A stretch of DNA of 8,002 bases from Lamprocystis purpurea (GCA_020718945.1 DYRB01000050.1:1-8002); one strand, 5' to 3'; positions 1 to 6,198 are shown, numbered from the stretch's first letter. Numbers and translations: made by a program. Notes: a model not told the origin generated them from the letters alone.

Positions 1-37
1 CCGCCACTTCAATGACTTGGCCATCCCCAACAGCTAA
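1..37 (+). CDS. Possible 3' end of an unidentified gene
   Basis: Reading from base 2, the window opens with eleven sense codons (RHFNDLAIPNS) followed by TAA at 35-37. The composition is plausible for a protein C-terminus, but the piece is too short to identify or to prove coding. No clear terminator follows; bases 38-165 hold only the hairpin annotated separately. It could equally be non-coding. Confidence 0.2.
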   Translation, partial: RHFNDLAIPNS

Positions 38-141
38 TGCAGACAGAGCCTTTCACAACCTCTGAGCGGCGCGCAAGGCCCTCGCAGCACCCTGGTCAAT
101 GCAGGGACCCTGAAAGCAGGCCACCCAGGGCCTGGCCGGCT

Positions 142-159
142 CCGGGGCCTGGGCCCCGG
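142..159 (-). terminator. GC-rich hairpin just downstream of the DUF805 gene
   Basis: An 8-bp perfect inverted repeat, CCGGGGCC / GGCCCCGG, lies 7 bases beyond the DUF805 stop codon on the minus strand. Only 2 bases separate the arms, so the real loop would be 4 bases with 7 pairs. There is no run of T on the exit side, so it is at best a weak or Rho-assisted terminator, or an mRNA 3'-end stabiliser. Confidence 0.35.
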
Positions 160-165
160 CCCCCC

Positions 166-753
166 TCAGCGGGTCAGGGGCATGCCGGCGGGTAGTTGCC
201 CGGTCGTCTGCATGTACAGGGGGATGAGGACCGCGGCAATGATGCCGACGATCATGAGTGCGACCAGGGCGACACCGATGAAACCCACCACCTTCTCCCA
301 AGCCGGCGTGACCCGCTCGGGCCCGAAACGATTGGGCCCTGGGGTGCCGGCCTTGAACACCATCACCAGCAACACGATCAAGTTCACGAGGGGCACCAGG
401 ATCAGCAGGACGAACCAGCCGGAGGCGTTGATGTCGTGCAGGCGACGGATGGCGAAGATCACCCCCACGACGGCGGAGACCACCCCGACGAAGATCAGTC
501 CGGCCAGGACCCCGGGGGCCAGGTCCGGCATGACCGGGGTACCGGCGGCATCGAACGTCGGGGTCATCAGGGCCGCGCCGCCGATCAAGAACGTGGCCAA
601 CTGGCCGATGACGCCGACCAGGACGGCCCAGGCAAGGTAGCTCAGGCGGCCGAAGCGGCCGGCGGGGGACAGGGGTCCAGTGGTATCGGTCGCGCCGTCG
701 GCAGGTGACCTGAGGTCGGTGTGGGGTGCCTGGTAGGGGTTTGGGGTTGCCAT
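166..753 (-). CDS. DUF805 family inner-membrane protein with an extra C-terminal helix
   Basis: A 195-residue membrane protein of the DUF805 family, whose function is unknown. After a polar N-terminus (residues 1-32) come a GRFGRLSYL segment (32-40), which typically opens the domain, and hydrophobic helices at about 40-62 and 80-102. The family's hallmark RRLHDINASGW follows at 103-113, then a helix at about 113-133. The domain closes with the usual GTPGPNRFGP (136-145). A further hydrophobic stretch at about 156-181 is additional to the core domain. The ATG at 753-751 is preceded by an AGGAG (complement of 764-768) ten bases upstream, which supports this start. The gene is divergent from the SLAC1-type gene and appears monocistronic. 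Family assignment is firm; the role is unknown. Confidence 0.85.
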   Translation of the reverse strand: MATPNPYQAPHTDLRSPADGATDTTGPLSPAGRFGRLSYLAWAVLVGVIGQLATFLIGGAALMTPTFDAAGTPVMPDLAPGVLAGLIFVGVVSAVVGVIFAIRRLHDINASGWFVLLILVPLVNLIVLLVMVFKAGTPGPNRFGPERVTPAWEKVVGFIGVALVALMIVGIIAAVLIPLYMQTTGQLPAGMPLTR

Positions 754-783
754 GGTGGCGCTGCTCCTGAGTAGGGTTTGAGT

Positions 784-796
784 TGTCGCGGCGACA
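784..796. repeat. 13-base palindrome upstream of the DUF805 gene
   Basis: TGTCGC-G-GCGACA is a perfect 6-bp inverted repeat around a single central base. It ends 31 bases upstream of the DUF805 ATG (minus strand). The position suits a repressor operator or a 5'-leader element of that gene. No regulator is recognised, and in GC-rich DNA a repeat this short can arise by chance. Confidence 0.3.
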
Positions 797-869
797 CCCA
801 GCCAGTGGACCCTTTCCCCTGATGCTGCAAGTCTTTTGGGGCAGTCAGGCTAATGTCCGTGGCACTGGG

Positions 870-888
870 TCCCGGCATCCTGCCGGGA
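870..888. repeat. Short perfect hairpin in the divergent intergenic region
   Basis: TCCCGGCA / TGCCGGGA form an 8-bp perfect stem around a TCC loop. It lies about 117 bases upstream of the DUF805 start and 254 bases upstream of the channel gene start. No T-tract follows on either strand, so it does not look like an intrinsic terminator. Its role is unknown. Confidence 0.35.
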
Positions 889-925
889 GGACGGCCTCGC
901 AGGTGTCCCTGAAACGCGGCACTGG

Positions 926-979
926 GGTGGCCGGGGCACAGGGTAAGTGATGGCAAGGCCGAGGCATAGCCCCGGCACC
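926..979. repeat. Imperfect long-loop inverted repeat
   Basis: GGTGGCCGGGGC (926-937) pairs with GCCCCGGCACC (969-979), leaving one bulged G, around a loop of 31 bases. Eight pairs (930-937 / 969-976) are perfect. It may be part of a structured leader or of a DNA element between the divergent genes, or it may simply reflect GC-rich composition. Confidence 0.3.
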
Positions 980-1046
980 ACAGGCTCATGCCTTTTCACG
1001 GACCGATCTGGGGGACGCGCCGAGTATCCAGGCGCTGCGCCGGGTA

Positions 1047-1060
1047 TTGACCATTTTCAA
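1047..1060 (+). promoter_or_regulatory. FNR/Anr-like binding site upstream of the SLAC1-type gene
   Basis: TTGAC-CATT-TTCAA matches the FNR/Anr consensus TTGAT-N4-ATCAA at 8 of 10 specified bases, with the correct 4-base spacing. Its centre is 88 bases upstream of the ATG at 1142. A TAGCCT at 1084-1089 keeps the three most conserved -10 bases (T, A and the last T). If that is the -10 element, transcription starts near 1096 and the site is centred near -42.5, which is where FNR activates class II promoters. The site match is seen directly; the promoter geometry and oxygen control are inferred. Confidence 0.45.
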
Positions 1061-1141
1061 TGCCGCTCCCTGGGGCCGGCCTGTAGCCTCTGCGCAACAG
1101 TTAGGGCCACTCCCTACCCCCTACCCGGAGCCAAGAATCCC

Positions 1142-2110
1142 ATGTCGGAACCGTTGCCCGCGCCACGCCTGAGCCACTTTCCCATCACCTTTTTTGCCAT
1201 GGTCATGGGCCTGACCGGCCTGGCCATCGCCTGGCACAAGACCCAGGCGACCTTCGGTCTGCCGGTCGATGTCGCCACACCCACCCTGGCCCTGTCGGGG
1301 GCCCTCTTCGCAGTCCTGATGGTGCTGTACCTGGCCAAACTGTTGCGCCACCCTCAGGCGGTACGCGCCGAACTGAACCACCCGATCCACATCAACTTCT
1401 TTCCGACCATCTCCATCGGCCTGATCCTGTTGGCCATCGCCACCTTGCCCCACTGGCCTGGGGTCGCCCGGGTGCTGTGGATCGGGGGCAGTGCCCTGCA
1501 CCTGTTCCTGACCCTGTATATCATGGGGGTCTGGATGCATCAGGACCACTTCGAGATCCATCACATGAACCCGTCCTGGTTCATTCCGGTGATGGGCAAC
1601 GCCCTGGTGCCGATCGCCGGCGTCCCCTTGGGGTTCGTCGAGGTCTCCTGGTTCTTCTTCAGTGTCGGCATGCTGTTCTGGGTAATGCTCTTTGCGATCA
1701 TCCTCTACCGGGTGTTGTTCCATCACCCGCTCCCGGAACGGCTAATGCCGACCCTGTTCATCCTCGTAGCCCCGCCGGCGGTGGGCTTTATTGCCTATAT
1801 GCAACTGACCGGGGCCCTGGACCCGACGGCCCGGCTGCTGTTCTACAGCGGGTTGTTCCTGACCCTGTTGTTGGCCACCCAGGCGGGGCGCTTCCTGCGT
1901 ATCCCGTTCTACCTGTCCTGGTGGGCGTACTCCTTCCCGCTCGCGGCCATGACTGTCGCAACCCTGGTCATGTACGAAAAGACAAGGCTGGTCGCCTTCG
2001 CCGCGCTGGCCTGGGTCCTGCTGGCCCTGGTCAGCCTGCTGGTGATCTATCTCTTGGTCCGCACGGCCCGGGCCGTGGCGGCCCAGCGCATCTGTGTACC
2101 GGCCCATTGA
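1142..2110 (+). CDS. SLAC1/TehA-type anion channel or TDT-family transporter
   Basis: A 322-residue, strongly hydrophobic protein with about ten predicted membrane helices, the size and pattern of the TehA/SLAC1 (tellurite-resistance/dicarboxylate transporter, TDT) family. Recognisable segments are FPITFFAMVMGLTGLAIAW (13-31), NFFPTISIGL (85-94), NPSWFIPVMGNALVPIAG (143-160), PPAVGFIAY (211-219) and WWAYSFPLAAMTVAT (260-274). The frame is open back to 947, but the first 65 codons lack protein-like sequence. The start is therefore placed at 1142, with GGAG at 1127-1130. The family passes small anions, and the yeast member Ssu1 exports sulfite. In a sulfur oxidiser a sulfite or other anion exit role is attractive but inferred. 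It leads a compact gene block and lies downstream of an FNR-like site. Confidence 0.85.
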   Translation: MSEPLPAPRLSHFPITFFAMVMGLTGLAIAWHKTQATFGLPVDVATPTLALSGALFAVLMVLYLAKLLRHPQAVRAELNHPIHINFFPTISIGLILLAIATLPHWPGVARVLWIGGSALHLFLTLYIMGVWMHQDHFEIHHMNPSWFIPVMGNALVPIAGVPLGFVEVSWFFFSVGMLFWVMLFAIILYRVLFHHPLPERLMPTLFILVAPPAVGFIAYMQLTGALDPTARLLFYSGLFLTLLLATQAGRFLRIPFYLSWWAYSFPLAAMTVATLVMYEKTRLVAFAALAWVLLALVSLLVIYLLVRTARAVAAQRICVPAH

Positions 2111-2130
2111 GGCCAAGTTCCAACCACCCC

Positions 2131-2147
2131 AGAGGACTATCCCTGTG
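2131..2147 (+). promoter_or_regulatory. Ribosome-binding site that fixes a GTG start
   Basis: AGAGGA (2131-2136) lies 8 bases before GTG (2145-2147). The in-frame ATG at 2094 lies inside the preceding channel gene, and the residues it would add (MYRPIEAKF...) overlap that gene's C-terminus. The spacing and the onset of well-structured protein sequence favour the GTG. Confidence 0.7.
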
Positions 2148-2582
2148 AAACAAACCCTGTTGCAAGAGAAGTACCCGATCTACTGCCTGGAGCTGGACCG
2201 CAGCGAGACCAGCTACCAATCCGTAGACGAGATCATGGACTACCTCAAGGGGTGCATCGAGCGCCACGAGGCGGCCTGCTTCATAGGCGACTTCGACCAC
2301 TATGCCCATACCAGGTCCCTGCCCCAGGGGAGCATCGGCGAGGGCATCCTAGCCGCGCGCAACCTGGTGTTCTGTTTCGGCATTGCCCTCCCCGATGCCC
2401 ACATGCTGGCGGTGCGTCCGCGCTCCATCGGGGTGGCGGAGACCACCGATGGGTTCCTGATCACCTTCATGGAGGCCCCCATGCCGGTGGCCAACACGGC
2501 CATGGAGGCCTGGGCCAAGGGTGTGCGCAACAAGCCCACCGCCAGCGACCCCCAAGGAGAGACAGCATGCGCATCGGCGTAA
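2145..2582 (+). CDS. Conserved protein of unknown function (DUF6858-like)
   Basis: A soluble protein of 145 residues with no signal peptide or membrane segment. Its sequence is well structured: an opening KQTLLQEKYPIYCLEL (2-17), a likely helix YQSVDEIMDYLKGCIERH (24-41), FDHYAHT (50-56), NLVFCFGIALPD (73-84), AVRPRSIGVAE (89-99) and FMEAPMP (108-114). The last ~20 residues are low-complexity. I recall this pattern as the uncharacterised DUF6858 family, but the number is from memory and needs checking. The His/Tyr/Asp cluster in FDHYAHT and Cys14, Cys37, Cys45 and Cys77 could bind a metal or cofactor; this is speculation. It starts 34 bases after the channel gene and overlaps the next gene by 16 bases, so co-transcription and translational coupling are likely. 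Confidence 0.75.
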   Translation: MKQTLLQEKYPIYCLELDRSETSYQSVDEIMDYLKGCIERHEAACFIGDFDHYAHTRSLPQGSIGEGILAARNLVFCFGIALPDAHMLAVRPRSIGVAETTDGFLITFMEAPMPVANTAMEAWAKGVRNKPTASDPQGETACASA

Positions 2583-3025
2583 CCAGCCAGAATTTCCGTA
2601 CCATCACGGGTCACGCGGGCAAGACGCGGCGCTTTCTGGTCTTTGAGGCGGCACCCGGGGAAGCGGCTCGGGAGGTGGAACGTCTCGACCTGCCCCTGGA
2701 GATGTCCCTGCACGAGTTCCATGGGGACGATCACCCATTGTTCGGCCTGGACGCCCTGATCACCCAGGGCCACGGCCAGGGGTTCGCCCAGCGCCTTGCC
2801 CGGCATGGGGTGCGGGTCCTGGCCACCAGCGCCACCGACCCCCAGGCCGCGGCGGCGGCGCTGGCGGCCGGGGAGCCGCTGCCTGACGCCCTGCCCCATG
2901 ACCATGATCACGACCACGGTCACGATCATGCCCATGGGCATGGACACGGACACGGGCACGGACAAGCCCAGGCCGTCCGGGTCGGCGACCTGGCCCTGAC
3001 CCTGGGCCCGCCCAAGGGGCCCTGA
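2567..3025 (+). CDS. NifX/NifB-C-terminal-like metal-cluster protein with His-rich tail
   Basis: A 152-residue protein. Residues 1 to about 100 resemble the dinitrogenase iron-molybdenum cofactor domain (PF02579: NifX, NifY, VnfX and the NifB C-terminus). It has the opening MRIGVTSQNFRTITGHAGKT, then RRFLVFEA (21-28), a polar core with His49, His52 and His56, DALITQGHGQGFAQRLARHG (62-81) and GVRVLATSA (81-89). The tail at 111-131 has histidine at every second residue, 11 in all, alternating with Asp, Gly or Ala. This is typical of Ni, Zn or Co storage or delivery segments. The ATG at 2567 follows AAGGAGA (2554-2560) and overlaps the upstream gene by 16 bases in another frame. No other nif gene is visible, so a role outside FeMo-cofactor synthesis, such as metal or cluster handling, is likely. 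Confidence 0.75.
   Translation: MRIGVTSQNFRTITGHAGKTRRFLVFEAAPGEAAREVERLDLPLEMSLHEFHGDDHPLFGLDALITQGHGQGFAQRLARHGVRVLATSATDPQAAAAALAAGEPLPDALPHDHDHDHGHDHAHGHGHGHGHGQAQAVRVGDLALTLGPPKGP
2897..2959 (+). repeat. Low-complexity DNA encoding alternating histidines
   Basis: A run of CAT/CAC codons alternating with GAC/GAT, GGT/GGC/GGA and GCC encodes the metal-binding tail of the NifX-like protein. It is imperfectly hexanucleotide-periodic (for example CACGGA and CACGGG units near its end). Such DNA can slip, so tail length may vary between strains. Confidence 0.7.
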
Positions 3026-3033
3026 CCAGGGCC
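3018..3033 (+). terminator. Small hairpin over the stop codon of the NifX-like gene
   Basis: GGCCCT / AGGGCC pair around a GACC loop and include the TGA stop. The stem is short and no T-run follows, so it is unlikely to end transcription by itself. The upstream gene block may therefore read through into cydA. Confidence 0.2.
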
Positions 3034-3242
3034 GGCCCCGTCCGCTGCCGGGTCCCGTCCGACCCCGGACTAGCCACTGAGTCCTAGGGGGAATTGCGGA
3101 TTTCCATGTTCACCGGGGTGCCGGCCACGTATGCTGGCCCCCGCTTCGAACCGAACCCAGCGGCAGCCGAGGCGCCGCCCGTCCGCGACCTGGGCACCGG
3201 CCCTGTTGCCACCCCCTCCACCGAGACCCTGGCGAGGCAGAC

Positions 3243-4853
3243 ATGCTAGACAGCACCATGATCGAGCTCTCGCGGTGGCAGTTCGCCTCCACCGCCCTGT
3301 ACCACTTCATCTTCGTGCCCCTGACGCTGGGCATGGTGTGGATCCTGGTCATCATGGAGAGCGTCTACGTGATGACCGGACGCCAGATCTACAAGGACAT
3401 GACCCAGTTCTGGGGCAAGCTCTTCGGCATCAACTTCGCGTTGGGCGTCACCACCGGCCTGACCATGGAGTTCCAGTTCGGCACCAACTGGTCCTATTAC
3501 TCGCACTATGTGGGCGATGTCTTCGGCGCCCCCCTGGCCATCGAGGGCCTGATGGCCTTCTTCCTGGAGTCCACCTTCATCGGGCTCTTCTTCCTCGGCT
3601 GGGACCGGCTGACCAAGCGCCAGCACCTGGCCGTGACCTTCCTCACCGCCCTGGGTTCGAACCTCTCGGCCCTGTGGATCCTCATCGCCAACGGCTGGAT
3701 GCAGAACCCGGTGGGCTCGGAGTTCAACTTCGAGACCATGCGCATGGAAATGACCAGCTTCAGCGAGTTGCTGCTCAACCCGGTGGCCCAGGTCAAGTTC
3801 GTCCATACGGTGGCGGCGGGCTATGTGGCCGGCTCCATGTTCGTGCTGGGCATCTCCTCTTATTACATGCTCAAGGGGCGCGACCTGGCCTTCGCCAAGC
3901 GCTCCTTCTCGGTGGCGGTGGGCTTCGGGGTGGCCGCCATCCTGTCGGTCATCCTGCTCGGCGACGAGAGCGGCTACGAGGTCGGCGACGTGCAGAAGAC
4001 CAAGCTCGCGGCCATCGAGGCGGAGTGGGAGACCGAGGCGCCCCCCGCGGCCTTCACCCTGATCGGCTTCCCGGACAACGAGACCCAGGAGACCCACGGT
4101 GCGATCAAGATCCCCTACCTGCTCGGGCTGATCGCCACCCGCTCCCTGGACACCCCGGTGCCCGGGCTCAAGGACCTGATCGTCGAGCACGAGCAGCGCA
4201 TCCGCTCCGGCATGATCGCCTACCAGTACCTGGAGCGCCTGCGCGGCGACCAGAACACCGAGGGCAATCGGGCGATCTTCGAAGAGCACAAGGCGGACCT
4301 GGGCTATGGCCTGCTGCTCAAGGCCTACACCCCCAACCCCGCCGAGGCCACCGAGGAACAGATCCAGCTCGCGGCCAAGGCGTCCATCCCCGAGGTCGCG
4401 CCCCTGTTCTGGAGCTTCCGCATCATGGTCGCCGCCGGGGCCTGGATGCTGCTGTTGATCCTGCTGGGCTTCTACTTCAACGCCAAGCGCGTCATCGAAA
4501 AGCAGCGCTGGTTGCTGCGGTTGTTCCTCTACAGCATCCCGGTGCCCTGGATCGCCATCGAGACCGGCTGGTTCGTCGCCGAGTTCGGCCGTCAGCCCTG
4601 GGCCATCGGCGAGGTCCTGCCGACCTCCATGGCCGCCTCCAGCCTGACCAGCACCGACCTCATCGTCAGCCTGTCCGGGTTCATCCTCTTCTACACGATC
4701 CTGCTGATCATCGAGATGTACCTGATGTTCAAGTTCGGCCGCATGGGACCGAGCGCCCTGCACACCGGGCGCTACCACCACGAACAGTCGTCCGGCGCGG
4801 GCACCGCCACCCTGGCCACCCAGCCGCAACGCCATGCCGACCAGGCCCAATAG
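3243..4853 (+). CDS. cydA: Cytochrome bd ubiquinol oxidase subunit I
   Basis: The haem-bearing subunit of the bd-type quinol oxidase, which oxidises quinol and reduces O2 to water in the inner membrane with high O2 affinity. It has 536 residues (E. coli CydA 522) and near-identical blocks throughout. Every key residue is kept at E. coli numbering +2: His21 (haem b595), Glu101 and Glu109 (proton path), His188 and Met395 (haem b558), Glu447 in FVAEFGRQPW (b595), and Lys254 and Glu259 in the quinol-binding Q-loop. The long Q-loop (about 250-385) marks it as an L-type enzyme. GAGG (3234-3237) precedes the ATG at 3243. The Met at 3258 is an alternative start, but the MLDS... start matches the family. 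The last ~20 residues are polar and extend slightly beyond E. coli. The 217 bases upstream show no near-consensus promoter; a weak TATGCT lies at 3130-3135. Confidence 0.98.
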   Translation: MLDSTMIELSRWQFASTALYHFIFVPLTLGMVWILVIMESVYVMTGRQIYKDMTQFWGKLFGINFALGVTTGLTMEFQFGTNWSYYSHYVGDVFGAPLAIEGLMAFFLESTFIGLFFLGWDRLTKRQHLAVTFLTALGSNLSALWILIANGWMQNPVGSEFNFETMRMEMTSFSELLLNPVAQVKFVHTVAAGYVAGSMFVLGISSYYMLKGRDLAFAKRSFSVAVGFGVAAILSVILLGDESGYEVGDVQKTKLAAIEAEWETEAPPAAFTLIGFPDNETQETHGAIKIPYLLGLIATRSLDTPVPGLKDLIVEHEQRIRSGMIAYQYLERLRGDQNTEGNRAIFEEHKADLGYGLLLKAYTPNPAEATEEQIQLAAKASIPEVAPLFWSFRIMVAAGAWMLLLILLGFYFNAKRVIEKQRWLLRLFLYSIPVPWIAIETGWFVAEFGRQPWAIGEVLPTSMAASSLTSTDLIVSLSGFILFYTILLIIEMYLMFKFGRMGPSALHTGRYHHEQSSGAGTATLATQPQRHADQAQ

Positions 4854-4865
4854 AGGTATCGCGAC

Positions 4866-6008
4866 ATGATCATCGACTACGAAACCCTCAAGCTGGCCTG
4901 GTGGCTGCTGGTCGGCATCCTGTTCATCGGCTTCGCCGTCACCGACGGCATGGACATGGGGGTGGGCATCCTGCTGCCCTTCCTCGGCAAGAAGGACGTG
5001 GAGCGGCGGGTCATCATCAACACGGTGGGGCCCCACTGGGACGGCAACCAGGTGTGGCTCATCACCGCCGGCGGGGCCATCTTCGCCGCCTGGCCCCTGG
5101 TCTACGGGGCGGCCTTCTCGGGCTTCTACTTCGCCATGCTGCTGGCCCTGTTCGGCCTGTTCTTCCGGCCCGTGGGCTTCGACTACCGCAGCAAGATCGC
5201 CGACCCGCGCTGGCGCAACGGCTGGGACTGGGGCCTGTTCATCGGCGGCCTGGTGCCGGCCCTGATCTTCGGCGTCGCCTTCGGCAACCTGCTCCAGGGG
5301 GTTCCCTTCCATCTGGACAGCATGTTGCGGCCCTATTACACCGGCGGCTTCTTTGGGCTGCTCAACCCCTTCGCCCTGGTCGCCGGCCTGGTCAGCGTCG
5401 GTATGCTGACCACGCACGGGGCCATCTGGCTGCAACTGCGCACCGCCGACCCGGTGTCCACCCGCGCCAAGGCCGCGGCCAAGGTCTGGGGCCTGGTCAC
5501 CATCGTCGCCTTTGCCCTGGCCGGGACCTGGCTGGTGTTCGGCATCGAGGGCTACCGCGTCGTCTCCATGCCGGCCCTGGACGCCCTGCCCAACCCCCTG
5601 ACCAAGGAGGTGGTGCGCGAGGCCGGGGCCTGGCTGGCCAATTACCAGACCTATCCGCTCACCCTCGCCTTCCCGGTGTTGGGCTTCGTCGGCCTGGGCC
5701 TGGCCGTGGTCCTGTCCATGGCCGACCGCCCGGGGCTGGGGCTGGTCCTGAGCAGCCTGGGGATTACCGGGGTCATCATGACCGCCGGGGCGGCCATGTT
5801 CCCCTTCATCATGCCCTCCAGCACCAACCCCAACAGCAGCCTGATCGTCTGGGATGCGGTCTCCAGCCACCTGACCCTGGCGGTCATGTTCTGGGCGGCG
5901 GTGATCTTCGTGCCCCTGATCATCGGCTACACCACCTGGACCTACTCCAAGATGTGGCGCCGCGTGACGGTCGAGGAGATCGAGTCCCAGGAGCACCTGG
6001 CCTACTGA
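4866..6008 (+). CDS. cydB: Cytochrome bd ubiquinol oxidase subunit II
   Basis: The 380-residue partner of CydA (E. coli CydB has 379), a multi-helix inner-membrane protein that stabilises the haem subunit and carries part of the proton pathway. Conserved stretches include AVTDGMDMGVG (24-34), with Asp30 equivalent to E. coli Asp29, and PHWDGNQVWLITAGG (56-70), with Asp59 equivalent to E. coli Asp58. RPVGFDYRSK follows at 101-110, then GNLLQGVPF and a late MFPFIMPSST block. It begins 12 bases after cydA, and its ribosome site AGAGG (4852-4856) overlaps the cydA TAG stop, so the two are co-transcribed and probably coupled. The protein is intact. Confidence 0.98.
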   Translation: MIIDYETLKLAWWLLVGILFIGFAVTDGMDMGVGILLPFLGKKDVERRVIINTVGPHWDGNQVWLITAGGAIFAAWPLVYGAAFSGFYFAMLLALFGLFFRPVGFDYRSKIADPRWRNGWDWGLFIGGLVPALIFGVAFGNLLQGVPFHLDSMLRPYYTGGFFGLLNPFALVAGLVSVGMLTTHGAIWLQLRTADPVSTRAKAAAKVWGLVTIVAFALAGTWLVFGIEGYRVVSMPALDALPNPLTKEVVREAGAWLANYQTYPLTLAFPVLGFVGLGLAVVLSMADRPGLGLVLSSLGITGVIMTAGAAMFPFIMPSSTNPNSSLIVWDAVSSHLTLAVMFWAAVIFVPLIIGYTTWTYSKMWRRVTVEEIESQEHLAY

Positions 6009-6015
6009 AGTGCGA

Positions 6016-6040
6016 CCGGGGGGCGCCCGGCGCCCCCCGG
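6016..6040 (+). repeat. Strong GC hairpin between cydB and cydX
   Basis: CCGGGGGGCGC (6016-6026) pairs perfectly with GCGCCCCCCGG (6030-6040) across a 3-base CCG loop, 8 bases after the cydB stop. There is no T-run, so it is not a standard intrinsic terminator. It may protect the cydAB message from 3' exonucleases or partly attenuate transcription into cydX, lowering the small subunit's level relative to CydAB. Both ideas are inference. Confidence 0.6.
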
Positions 6041-6084
6041 CACCCAGCCATCGAACCCTATCGACGACAAGTCGGGAGTCACCT

Positions 6085-6198
6085 ATGTGGTACTTCGCCT
6101 GGATCCTCGGCGTCCTGCTGGCCCTGGCCTTCGGCATCATCAACGTCATGTGGTACGAGTCAGAGCAGTGCCTGGGGGAGGCCCAGGACCATCTCTGA
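6085..6198 (+). CDS. cydX: Cytochrome bd oxidase small subunit CydX
   Basis: A 37-residue single-helix protein, the same length as E. coli CydX and sharing its opening MWYFAWILG. The membrane helix spans about residues 4-24. Glu25, conserved in CydX, is present at the same position, followed by a short acidic tail. CydX binds the CydAB core and is needed for full oxidase activity and haem stability. GGGAG (6074-6078) sits 6 bases before the ATG. A longer frame opening at 6010 would add residues read from the intergenic hairpin and is rejected. The 76-base gap from cydB, with a hairpin, is longer than the cydA-cydB spacing. Its tail (YESEQCLGEAQDHL) differs from E. coli, as is usual in this family. 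Confidence 0.95.
   Translation: MWYFAWILGVLLALAFGIINVMWYESEQCLGEAQDHL

Larger units (their letters stand above)
754..1141. other. Divergent intergenic region (388 bases)
   Basis: No convincing gene lies here; the open frames crossing it have non-protein-like composition. It holds a 13-base palindrome near the DUF805 start (784-796), a compact hairpin (870-888), a longer imperfect inverted repeat (926-979) and an FNR/Anr-like site (1047-1060) with a possible -10 element at 1084-1089. It must contain the promoters of both flanking genes, but I could not find a near-consensus sigma-70 promoter for the DUF805 gene. Confidence 0.6.

Noticed and set aside
642..989. Minus-strand open frame covering the DUF805 upstream region
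   Set aside because: No ribosome site, no domain, and composition typical of translated non-coding GC-rich DNA.
947..1141. N-terminal extension of the SLAC1-type gene back to an ATG at 947
   Set aside because: The 65 added residues lack protein-like character, have no membrane segment and cover the FNR-like site. The ATG at 1142 starts right before the first family-like helix and has GGAG upstream.
2094..2144. ATG start at 2094 for the unknown conserved protein
   Set aside because: It lies inside the channel gene without a suitable ribosome site. The GTG at 2145 has AGAGGA at good spacing.
2897..2959. CRISPR or tandem-repeat array
   Set aside because: The repetition follows codons for alternating His in a real frame; there are no spacers and no repeat of constant length.
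2567..3025. A true nitrogenase (nif) cluster
   Set aside because: Only a NifX-like domain is present; no nifHDK, nifE/N or full NifB radical-SAM gene is visible in the window, so FeMo-cofactor synthesis is not supported here.
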